34,747 bases of DNA from Candidatus Palauibacter denitrificans (GTDB lineage: Bacteria; Gemmatimonadota; Gemmatimonadetes; Palauibacterales; Palauibacteraceae): the NCBI GenBank assembly GCA_009841015.1, contig VXMQ01000174.1, positions 1 through 34,747 on the forward strand, in the 5' to 3' direction. The translations under genes were made by a program, and so were the position numbers. Shown here piece by piece: positions 1-6,697 of the stretch; position 1 is the first letter of the stretch, and each line of letters begins with the position of its first letter. A model generated the notes under the pieces. That model worked only from the letters and a program-made list of their open reading frames with translations. It was not told where the DNA came from and searched no databases.

Positions 1-1207
1 TGAGCGCCTCCAGCGCCGCCTCCTCGGAGAGCCCGTTCTCGATCGCCGTCCGCACGTTGTCCATCATGGCGCGGGGGCTCCCGGCCGAACCGCTGTAGAA
101 GGCCCACTCGACGCCCGCCTCCTCGAGCCGGGCCGGCGTCGTCGGCGCATAGGCGCGGCGCTTCAGCGACGCGAGCGACTCGTCGGCTTCAGGATCCGCG
201 TCGCGGTTCCGCTCGGGCCAGTCCACGTTGACGAGCACCTGGGCGCCCGCGGCGGCGATCTCGTCGGCGAGTCCGTACGCCTCGTGCGCGCCCTGCAGGA
301 CCGGCCGAGCGCCCGTGTCGCGCCCGAGCTTGATCGCGCGGCGGATCTGCCGCACCTCGTTCGCCGGCATCACCGTCGGCCACCCTCCGGCGATCGCGTC
401 CTGGATCGGGCCGAGCGCCCGGTCGTAGGTGGGCCGGGGCTGGCCGCTCGGGTTGGCCGTGTACCGCGCCTCGTACTGCCGGCTGTGATCCGCGTCCAGA
501 TAGAGCTGCCGGATGTAGGCGATGACGCCCATGAGCGAGCCCGGGAAGCTCCGGAATCCGCCGGCTCCGCTCATCGTCACGCGGAGGGCGGCCGGCGCCT
601 TCACGACCATCTCCTGCTCGTCGCCCGCGAGGTTCACCACCACGCCCTGCCCCGTCACGATCCCGTCATCGGGCGCGACGAGCGCGTTCGTGAACCCGCC
701 GCTTCGCCACGTCTCGATCGCGTCGGAGTCCGGGTCCAGCATGTCGGCCGCGTTCACCCAGGAGTTCGTCGCCGGACGGTCCTCAGGCCCTACGGTGCGG
801 GGCCGGTTCGCCTGCTCGGCAAACACGGCGAAGGGGTTGCCCCCGCCGCCTCCCGGAGTGCCTGCCTGAGAGGCCATTCCGATCTGGGACAGCCCGTCGA
901 ACAGGCCGGGGTAGACGGTCAGGCCCGAGACATCGATCAGCCAGGCGTCGCCGGGGACGTCGATATCGGCTCCGACCGCCTCGATGAGGCCGTTGGCGAT
1001 GACGACGGTGCCGTTCTCGATCACGGCGCCCGTGCCGGTCACGATGCGCGCGTTCTGGAGGGCGAAGAACGGGGGAGGCACCGGGGCCTGACTCGGCATG
1101 TACTGCGCGTCGGCGGGCGCCGGGGCCGCGAGGCCGGACAGCGACGCGAAGAGCAGGCCCGGGACCACCCCGCCCGCCAGCCGGCGCGCGAGTGCGGTTC
1201 GGTTCAT
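1..1207 (-). CDS. Exported amidohydrolase-like protein (5' part only), HxH metal site missing
   Basis: Reading the minus strand from the ATG at 1207 gives an open frame of 402 residues that runs off the left edge, so the C-terminus is missing. GGAAGG lies about 12 bases upstream. Residues 1 to about 33 form a signal peptide (Arg-rich start, hydrophobic core, Ala-rich cleavage site), so the product is probably periplasmic. The following residues fit the N-terminal beta-sandwich and first strand of the imidazolonepropionase-like amidohydrolase superfamily: FALQNARIVTGTGAVIENGT and then VYPGLFDGLSQIG. In the family this last stretch normally reads PGxIDxHxH, whose two His bind the catalytic metal. 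Here the His are replaced, so this may be a non-catalytic or altered paralogue. Such proteins are often encoded next to a canonical amidohydrolase, which could lie beyond the edge (inference). Confidence 0.8.
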   Translation of the reverse strand, partial: MNRTALARRLAGGVVPGLLFASLSGLAAPAPADAQYMPSQAPVPPPFFALQNARIVTGTGAVIENGTVVIANGLIEAVGADIDVPGDAWLIDVSGLTVYPGLFDGLSQIGMASQAGTPGGGGGNPFAVFAEQANRPRTVGPEDRPATNSWVNAADMLDPDSDAIETWRSGGFTNALVAPDDGIVTGQGVVVNLAGDEQEMVVKAPAALRVTMSGAGGFRSFPGSLMGVIAYIRQLYLDADHSRQYEARYTANPSGQPRPTYDRALGPIQDAIAGGWPTVMPANEVRQIRRAIKLGRDTGARPVLQGAHEAYGLADEIAAAGAQVLVNVDWPERNRDADPEADESLASLKRRAYAPTTPARLEEAGVEWAFYSGSAGSPRAMMDNVRTAIENGLSEEAALEAL

Positions 1208-1264
1208 GAGAGGTACATCCTTCCGAATGGGTCCATCGCGGTGAAACAAACCCCTACATATCCC

Positions 1265-1285
1265 TTCACAACACGCCTGTGTGAA
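1265..1285. promoter_or_regulatory. Inverted repeat in the divergent promoter region
   Basis: TTCACA (1265-1270) and TGTGAA (1280-1285) form a perfect 6-base inverted repeat with a 9-base spacer. It lies in the 203-base gap between the divergent amidohydrolase (start 1207) and thioredoxin-like gene (start 1411). The half-sites resemble a dimeric regulator site, but the regulator is unknown. The rest of the gap shows no convincing promoter pair. Confidence 0.3.
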
Positions 1286-1410
1286 TCTCCGTTCAGTCCC
1301 CTACCCGGTCAACGCCGGCGCGGGCCGGCCGGTGACGTCGTCCCTCGCGGCCGTCCTCCAGGACCAGACATCGGTTTGGATGAGGGGCACCCGCGGGTTA
1401 CGGTTGGGAC

Positions 1411-2862
1411 ATGGAACACACTCCGCTGCCGCACGAGGGGCTCGCGGTCGTCGTGAAGCGCGACTGCCCCACGTGCCGGCTGGTTGAACCCGTGCTGGAG
1501 CGGCTCGCCGCCGACCGCGGCGGCCTCGCCGTCTTCAGCCAGGACGATCCGGACTTCCCTGCCGCCGTGCCGGGGGTCATCGACGACACGGAACTCGAAC
1601 ACTCCTTCCGCATCGGGATCGAGACGGTCCCCACGCTCGTGCGTTTCGACGACGGAAAGGAGGCCGGCCGTGCAGCGGGATGGAACCGGGCGGAGTGGCG
1701 CGACCTGACGTCGATTCCGGACCTGGGGGCCGGACTGCCCGATTTCCAGCCGGGTTGCGGTTCGCGGTCCGTTGAACCCGGCGCGGCGGAGCGGCTGCGG
1801 GCGCGTTTCGGGGAGACCGGCATCGAAGCGCGGCAGGTGGCGCTGGAACTGCACGCCGACGCCGTGGAGGCGTGCTTCGAGCGCGGGTGGACGGACGGGC
1901 TGCCCGTCGTCCCGCCGACCCCGGAGCGGATCCTGCGCATGCTCGCGGGGACGACCCGGGCCCCGGAAGAGGTCGTGGGCGCCGTGCCGCCGGACTACGT
2001 CGAGTGCACGGTGGAGAAGGTCGCGATCAACGCCGTGCTCGCGGGCTGCAAGCCGGAATACATGCCCGTCGTGCTCGCGGCCCTTGAGGCGGCGCTCGAC
2101 CCCGACTTCACCCTGCACGGGATCCTGTGCAGCACGTGCTTCACCTCGCCCCTCGTCATCGTCAACGGCCCCATCGCCCGCCGCATCGGGATGAACGCGG
2201 GGCTCAACGTCCTCGGGCAGGGGAACCGCGCCAACGCGACCATCGGGCGCGCGCTGAACCTCATCGTGCGCAACGTGGGCGGCGGGCGACCCGGGGAGAT
2301 CGACCGTTCCACATTCGGGGCGCCGAGCAAGTACACGTTCTGCTTCGCGGAGGACGAGTCGGACGAGGAGTGGGAGCCGCTTTCGGTGTCGCGCGGCGTT
2401 CCGCCCGGCGCCAGCGCCGTCACGCTCTTCCAGGGGGAGGGCGTGCAGGGGATCATGGACCAGCGGTCCCGCACGCCGGAGGAACTGACCGCGTCCCTGG
2501 CGGCGTGCCTGCTGGCTGTGTGCCATCCGAAGATCTGCGAGTGGGCGCACGCGGTGCTGCTCCTCTCGCCCGAACACTACGCCATCTACCGGGAGGCGGG
2601 CTGGGACCGGGCGCGGATCACCGGGGCGCTGCTGGAGGCGACGACGAGGCCGCTGGACGAGGTGGCGCGCGGCGCGGGGGGCCTGGCCGAGGGCGTGCCG
2701 GACTCGGAGACGCGCCGCCACGTGCCCAAGTTCCCGCCCGGGGGACTGCTCCTCGCCCGGGCCGGCGGCGCGGCCGGACTGTACTCCGCGATCCTGGCCG
2801 GCTGGCCCGGCGGCCGCGCCTGGCAGCACTCACACCCCATCACCCGAGAGATCGAGACATGA
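1411..2862 (+). CDS. Thioredoxin-like protein with large C-terminal domain, partner of the UGSC selenoprotein
   Basis: 483 residues, no signal peptide, so cytoplasmic. Residues 1 to about 100 look like a thioredoxin fold: a beta strand, then a CPTC motif (Cys19-Cys22) at the start of a helix, and later a cis-Pro-like segment VPTLVRFDDGKEAG. Residues about 145-483 form a larger domain that I cannot name. It holds several conserved-looking Cys (CSTC near the middle, AVCHPKIC later) and Gly/Asn-rich loops such as LNVLGQGNRANATIGRA. The TGA stop at 2860-2862 overlaps the next start in ATGA, so the two proteins are probably made in a fixed ratio. From the pairing with a selenoprotein I infer that the CPTC centre reduces or receives electrons from the Sec centre next door. 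Start ATG is at 1411; the upstream bases hold only a weak G-rich ribosome site. Confidence 0.82.
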   Translation: MEHTPLPHEGLAVVVKRDCPTCRLVEPVLERLAADRGGLAVFSQDDPDFPAAVPGVIDDTELEHSFRIGIETVPTLVRFDDGKEAGRAAGWNRAEWRDLTSIPDLGAGLPDFQPGCGSRSVEPGAAERLRARFGETGIEARQVALELHADAVEACFERGWTDGLPVVPPTPERILRMLAGTTRAPEEVVGAVPPDYVECTVEKVAINAVLAGCKPEYMPVVLAALEAALDPDFTLHGILCSTCFTSPLVIVNGPIARRIGMNAGLNVLGQGNRANATIGRALNLIVRNVGGGRPGEIDRSTFGAPSKYTFCFAEDESDEEWEPLSVSRGVPPGASAVTLFQGEGVQGIMDQRSRTPEELTASLAACLLAVCHPKICEWAHAVLLLSPEHYAIYREAGWDRARITGALLEATTRPLDEVARGAGGLAEGVPDSETRRHVPKFPPGGLLLARAGGAAGLYSAILAGWPGGRAWQHSHPITREIET

Positions 2863-3431
2863 CCCCTTCGACCGCAGTGCGCCCGGCGGGCCCGACGATC
2901 CCGGCTGGCGCAACGACCGTCCTGCACGACCCCACCTCCGAACTCGCTCCCGAGATGCGCCCGCGGCGCACGCCTCCCCCGTCGCTCGAAGGGCGGGTGG
3001 TGGCGCTTCAAGGGATCGGCAAGCTCCGCAGCGACGAGTTCCTCGACCACGTGAAGACGCGGCTGGACGCGCTCGGCATCCAGACGATCCGCACGGACAA
3101 GCCGACCAACGCGCGCCGAGCGCCGACAGAGTTGCTACAGAGGATCGCCACGGAAGCCGACGTCGTGGTTCAGGGATTAGCCGATTGAGGTTCCTGCACG
3201 TCGTGCGGTCTGCACGACCTCAGAGACCTCGATGAACGCGGGATCCCCGGCTGCTTCATCGTCACGACCGAGTTCGAGGAGGCCGCGCGCAGCCAGTCGC
3301 GCTCGCTCGGCTTCGAGCCCGGCATCGTCTGGGTCCCCCACCCCATCCAGAACCGCACCGCCGTCGAACTCGAATCCCTGGCCGACGAGGCGATTGACCC
3401 GATTCTGGCCATGATCACGACCGCGGACTGA
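2859..3431 (+). CDS. UGSC family selenoprotein (Sec at codon 110, TGA read through)
   Basis: Start ATG 2859 overlaps the previous stop. The frame meets TGA at 3186-3188, then continues open for 80 codons to a second TGA at 3429-3431, giving 190 residues with Sec at position 110. The residues across the TGA read VVVQGLAD-U-GSCTSCG, which is the redox motif that names the UGSC selenoprotein family (known from marine metagenomes). After it comes a family-like segment GIPGCFIVTTEFEEAARSQS and then WVPHPIQNR. An Rossmann-like beta-alpha pattern (VVALQGIGK, VVVQGLAD) precedes the motif. A bacterial SECIS hairpin begins at the TGA itself. The downstream part keeps strong protein-like composition and lacks its own start, which argues for readthrough rather than a pseudogene. 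Simple gene calling would report a truncated 109-residue protein. SelA, SelB, SelC and SelD must be encoded elsewhere; none is in the window. Function is presumably a thiol/selenol redox enzyme; the substrate is unknown. Confidence 0.9.
3186..3222 (+). promoter_or_regulatory. Bacterial SECIS element directing Sec insertion
   Basis: The RNA from the in-frame TGA folds into a hairpin. The lower stem pairs 3186-3191 (TGAGGT) with 3217-3222 (ACCTCA). The upper stem pairs 3202-3206 (CGTGC) with 3212-3216 (GCACG). The apical loop is GGTCT (3207-3211), and a 10-base bulge (3192-3201) sits on the 5' side. The loop starts 19 bases after the TGA and has G in its first two positions, as expected for SelB-recognised bacterial SECIS elements. 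From memory, the loop matches the GGUCU loop of E. coli fdhF. The folding is by eye, not by energy calculation. Confidence 0.85.
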
Positions 3432-3432
3432 C

Positions 3433-3456
3433 CCCCGGCGGCCTGACCGACCGGGG
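3433..3456 (+). terminator. GC-rich hairpin after the selenoprotein operon
   Basis: CCCCGG (3433-3438) pairs with CCGGGG (3451-3456) across a 12-base loop, directly after the stop at 3431. No T-run follows, so it is at best a weak or Rho-assisted terminator. A second short hairpin, ACGGC (3504-3508) with GCCGT (3516-3520), lies before the next gene. The rest of 3432-3566 shows nothing clear. Confidence 0.3.
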
Positions 3457-3566
3457 CGGACCGTGCTTCGCGCGCGAGTGCCTGGGAACCTGCGGACTTG
3501 CTCACGGCGTTGAAAGCCGTCTATTTGGCAGCAGCAGGATCGAGACTGAAACAGCCAGGAGGCCGC

Positions 3567-4871
3567 ATGCCCACCCGCCGACGATTCCTCGCCCGCCTCG
3601 GGGGCTCCGCCGCAGCAGCCGGAGCCATGACCGTCGTTCCCACGAAGTGGAGCACCGCAGTCGCGGCGGCCCGCGACCTGTCCCGCACGCCCGGCCCCGC
3701 CGAGGAGATCGCGCGCGACGAGGAGTTCTGGATCGAGATCCAGAAGGCGTTCACCACCGACCGTTCCCTCGTCAACCTCAACAACGGGGGCGTGAGTCCC
3801 ACGCCCGCCCACGTGCTCGAGGCGATGAAGCGGGACCTCGACTTCGCGAACCAGATCCCGGTCTACAACGGGTGGCAGATCCTCGAGCCGCAGCGGGAGG
3901 GCGTCCGCGCCCGGCTCGCCCGGCAGTGGGACGTGGACCCGGAGGAGGTCGCGATCACGCGCAACGCGTCGGAGGGGCTCCAGATCCTCCAGAACGGGTA
4001 CGACCTCGAGCGCGGCGACGAAGTCGTCACGACGACCCAGGACTACGGGCGCATGATCACGACCTTCCAGCAGCGCGAGCGCCGCGAGGGGATCGTGATG
4101 AAGCAGTTCAAGATCCCCATCCCGGCCGAGGATCCGGCCGAGATCGTGCGACTGTTCGAGGAGCAGATCACCGACCGCACGCGGCTCATCCTCATGTGCC
4201 ACATGATCAACATCACTGGACAGATCCTGCCCGTGCGCGAGGTCGTGGAGATGGCGCGCGGCTACGGCATCCCGGTCCTCGTCGACGGCGCCCATTCACT
4301 TGCACACCATGATTTTACCCTCTCCGAGCTGAACTGCGACAACTACGCCGTCAGCCTGCACAAGTGGCTGCACGCCCCGGTCGGGACCGGCCTCCTCTAC
4401 GTGAGGCGGGAGAAGATCCCCGAGATCTGGCCGCTGCAGGCCGCGGCCGAGAGCCGAGACGACGACATCCGGAAGTTCGAGGCGATCGGCACGCACCCCG
4501 AGGCCAACTTCCTCGCCATCGGCGAAGCGCTCACCTTCCACCAGCTCGTCGGCGGCGAGCGCAAGGAGGCGCGCCTCGTACACCTGCGGAACTACTGGGC
4601 CGAGCAGCTCCTCGAGCACGACCGCGTGCGGCTCAACACGAGCCTCAAGCCGGGCTTCGCGTGCGGGATCGCCAACGTCCAGGTCGAAGGCATCGACACG
4701 AGCGCGCTCCGCAACTGGCTGTGGAACCGGCACCGGATCTTCACGGTCGGCATCAACCACGCCGAGTTCACGGGGCTCCGCATCTCGCCGTCCACCTACA
4801 CGACGCTCGAGGAACTCGACCGCTTCGTGGACGCGATGACCCGCGCGGTGAAGCACGGCATCCCCGCCTGA
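3567..4871 (+). CDS. Tat-exported class V aminotransferase-fold PLP enzyme (isopenicillin-N-epimerase / cysteine-desulfurase-like)
   Basis: 434 residues. The frame is open to 3498, but ATG 3567 is preferred: it has AGGAGG at 3557-3562 and opens a twin-arginine signal (RRRFLARLGG followed by an Ala-rich hydrophobic stretch), so the enzyme is probably exported folded to the periplasm. The body is a fold-type I PLP enzyme of class V. Visible marks are NLNNGGVSPTP near the N-terminus, TRNASEGLQ, the PLP-contacting VDGAHSLAHHDF, and the Schiff-base Lys266 in SLHKWLH. Relatives include isopenicillin N epimerase, cysteine desulfurases and selenocysteine lyases. The substrate cannot be told from sequence. 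It follows the selenoprotein gene by 135 bases on the same strand, but a hairpin and an apparent new ribosome site separate them, so co-transcription is uncertain. Confidence 0.88.
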   Translation: MPTRRRFLARLGGSAAAAGAMTVVPTKWSTAVAAARDLSRTPGPAEEIARDEEFWIEIQKAFTTDRSLVNLNNGGVSPTPAHVLEAMKRDLDFANQIPVYNGWQILEPQREGVRARLARQWDVDPEEVAITRNASEGLQILQNGYDLERGDEVVTTTQDYGRMITTFQQRERREGIVMKQFKIPIPAEDPAEIVRLFEEQITDRTRLILMCHMINITGQILPVREVVEMARGYGIPVLVDGAHSLAHHDFTLSELNCDNYAVSLHKWLHAPVGTGLLYVRREKIPEIWPLQAAAESRDDDIRKFEAIGTHPEANFLAIGEALTFHQLVGGERKEARLVHLRNYWAEQLLEHDRVRLNTSLKPGFACGIANVQVEGIDTSALRNWLWNRHRIFTVGINHAEFTGLRISPSTYTTLEELDRFVDAMTRAVKHGIPA

Positions 4872-4962
4872 CGCGCGGACGGATCGGGTAGGCGTCGCCG
4901 CGGTCCGCCTCATCCGGCGACGAACATGGGACGTCGGCGGCGGATCCTCCGTCACCGCTGAG

Positions 4963-4978
4963 CGTTCCCGCGGGAACG
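4963..4978. promoter_or_regulatory. 16-base perfect palindrome upstream of the fic gene
   Basis: CGTTCCCG (4963-4970) is followed directly by its reverse complement CGGGAACG (4971-4978). It sits 92 bases after the PLP enzyme stop and 102 bases before the Fic start. A perfect palindrome with no loop and no T-run fits a dimeric protein site better than a terminator. Confidence 0.35.
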
Positions 4979-5004
4979 TGCCGGTTTCCGATAACCTCGG
5001 TTTT

Positions 5005-5045
5005 TTCGCGTTTGGGGCCTTCTAAGTTACAATAATTCGCGTTTT
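5005..5045 (+). promoter_or_regulatory. AT-rich promoter region of fic with paired direct repeats
   Basis: In an unusually AT-rich patch, TACAAT (5028-5033) matches a -10 hexamer; the -35 is poor. The nonamer TTCGCGTTT occurs at 5005-5013 and again at 5036-5044, 31 bases apart (about three helical turns), bracketing the -10. Just before lies CCGA (4988-4991) / TCGG (4997-5000) followed by six T (5001-5006), a very short terminator-like hairpin that could end the upstream transcript. A three-codon reading frame ATG ATT CCA TGA (5073-5084) overlaps the Fic start and is probably chance. Confidence 0.35.
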
Positions 5046-5080
5046 CGTGGTTGTCGGGCCCCTAATCTGCGGATGATTCC

Positions 5081-6565
5081 ATGAACCGGGTGTTGAACGA
5101 ACTGCCCGAAGCTTTCGTGTCCCATACGGCCATCAGCCGGGAAGTATCCCGGGCCGTGAGCGCGGGGAGACTCCGGAAGCTGGCGTCGCGCCTTTATACG
5201 AAGAACTTCGAGGACTCTCCCGAGGAGATCGTTCGGCGCAATCTCTGGGCGATCGTCGCCGGATATTTTCCAGGGGCCCTGGTCGTGGACCGCACCGCCT
5301 TTGAGACCGTTCCCGCTCCCGATGGAACCGTTTGCCTCGTCAGCGAGCGCGGGAGGACGACCGAACTGCCCGGCATCGTGCTGCGCCCGCGTCGTGGACC
5401 CGGGCCGATCTCATCAGACATGCCCTTCCTCGACGGCCTGTACCTCAGCTCGCAGGCCAGGGCCTTTCTGGAGAACATGCGCCCATCGCGGGCCCGGAGC
5501 GGTCGCCTGCCGCGCACGCTCACACAAGCCCAGGTCGAAGAGCGTCTCGATCGTCTCATTCGCGTCTCGGGCGAAGCAGCCATCAACCGGCTGCGCGACG
5601 AAGCCCGGGCGATCGCCACCGAACTCGACCTGGAGCGGGAGGCCGCACACCTCGACACGCTCATCGGCACGCTGCTCGGCACGCGCGAGAGCCGGCTCGA
5701 TTCGCATGTGGCACGGGGTCGCAGCCGCGGGCGTGCCTACGACCCGGATCGGATGGAGTTGTTCCACACCCTGCACCAGGCACTTCGCGACCACCCTCCC
5801 CGCGACAGACCGGAGGTGCGGCGCGACTCACCGGGGCCGACGACGCTGGCATTCTTTGAGGCGTACTTCTCCAACTTCGTCGAGGGAACTGAGTTCCTCG
5901 TGAGCGAAGCCGTCGAAATCGTGTTTGAGGGCAGGATTCCGCCGCAACGGCCGGCGGACGCTCACGACGTGATCGGGACTTGGCGTATCGTTTCCGACAG
6001 GGCGGAGATGCGCCGGACGCCGGAGGATCCGGAAGCCTTCGTGAGCCTTCTCCAGGGACGCCACCGGCGGATCATGCGCGAGCGGCCCGAGACGGGGCCC
6101 GGCGAGTTCAAGGTGGCCGGCAACCGTGCCGGACAGACCGTATTCGTTGCCCCCGACCTCGTACCCGGCACGCTGGAACAGGGCTTCGCCCTCTACCGGA
6201 GCCTGGAATCGCCGTTCGATCGCGCCGTCTACATGATGTTCCTGGTCAGCGAAGTACATCCCTTTGCCGACGGCAACGGGCGTGTCGCGCGCGTGATGAT
6301 GAACGCGGAACTCGTCGCCGGAGGAGCGGAGCGGGTCGTCATCCCGACCGCCTTCCGTGACGACTACCTCGCCGCGCTGAGGGCGTTGTCGCGAACGCGG
6401 CGTCCGGAGCCGCTCATCCAGGCGCTCGACTACGCGCAGCGCTGGACGATCGCGGTCGAATGGACTTCGATTCCCGAGACGCAGCAGCAACTCGACGCGT
6501 GCCACGCCTTCCTGGATCCTGCGGAAGCGGAGGCCGAAGGCAAGCGGCTGCGCATGCCGCGCTGA
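5081..6565 (+). CDS. Fic family AMP-transferase with AbiEi-like N-terminal domain
   Basis: 494 residues, no signal peptide. The Fic core motif HPFADGNGRVAR spans residues 393-404, with catalytic His393 and the ATP-phosphate anion loop, so the domain is expected to transfer AMP (or another nucleotide moiety) to a protein hydroxyl. Upstream, SNFVEG (264-269) fits the (S/T)xxxE(G/N) inhibitory helix, with Glu268 as the arm that blocks ATP, so the protein carries its own inhibitor. Residues 1 to about 90 look like the winged-helix/AbiEi antitoxin type: HTAISREVSRAVSAGRLRKL, then a Tyr-ending strand and RNLWAIVAGYFPGALV, ending in VDRTAFE. The protein may thus bind DNA, perhaps its own promoter. 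It is a lone gene between unrelated enzymes, with no separate antitoxin seen. Start ATG 5081 has a poor ribosome site. Possible roles are stress control or abortive defence; the target is unknown. Confidence 0.88.
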   Translation: MNRVLNELPEAFVSHTAISREVSRAVSAGRLRKLASRLYTKNFEDSPEEIVRRNLWAIVAGYFPGALVVDRTAFETVPAPDGTVCLVSERGRTTELPGIVLRPRRGPGPISSDMPFLDGLYLSSQARAFLENMRPSRARSGRLPRTLTQAQVEERLDRLIRVSGEAAINRLRDEARAIATELDLEREAAHLDTLIGTLLGTRESRLDSHVARGRSRGRAYDPDRMELFHTLHQALRDHPPRDRPEVRRDSPGPTTLAFFEAYFSNFVEGTEFLVSEAVEIVFEGRIPPQRPADAHDVIGTWRIVSDRAEMRRTPEDPEAFVSLLQGRHRRIMRERPETGPGEFKVAGNRAGQTVFVAPDLVPGTLEQGFALYRSLESPFDRAVYMMFLVSEVHPFADGNGRVARVMMNAELVAGGAERVVIPTAFRDDYLAALRALSRTRRPEPLIQALDYAQRWTIAVEWTSIPETQQQLDACHAFLDPAEAEAEGKRLRMPR

Positions 6566-6572
6566 CCCCGGG

Positions 6573-6587
6573 CGGACTGGCCGTCCG
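6573..6587 (+). terminator. Small hairpin after fic
   Basis: CGGAC (6573-6577) pairs with GTCCG (6583-6587) over a 5-base loop, 8 bases after the stop. Only a short TTC follows, so terminator activity is doubtful. The remaining gap to 6697 contains GGAGGGGAG (6684-6692), the strong ribosome site of the next gene. Confidence 0.25.
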
Positions 6588-6697
6588 TTCAGGTTGGCGC
6601 ATATGATCTTGCGCGCTGCAAACCCCAAGGGCGTTTTTCGACACTGATTTCGTCCCCGTTCGAAGCCACCAGACCTGTAGACCGGAGGGGAGACCCG

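Noticed and set aside
1309..2829. Long minus-strand frame opposite the thioredoxin-like gene
   Set aside because: Arg/Pro/Gly-rich low-quality sequence with no domain; a GC-driven shadow of the plus-strand gene.
2127..2858. Upstream extension of the selenoprotein frame
   Set aside because: It lies within the thioredoxin-like gene in another frame and is Arg/Gly/Ala-rich; ATG 2859 in the ATGA overlap is the natural start.
3432..3566. Possible tRNA-Sec or small RNA after the selenoprotein
   Set aside because: Short hairpins are present but no cloverleaf, no TCA anticodon arm in context and no T-loop consensus.
5073..5084. Three-codon leader peptide overlapping the fic start
   Set aside because: ATG ATT CCA TGA is too short and lacks a ribosome site; likely chance.
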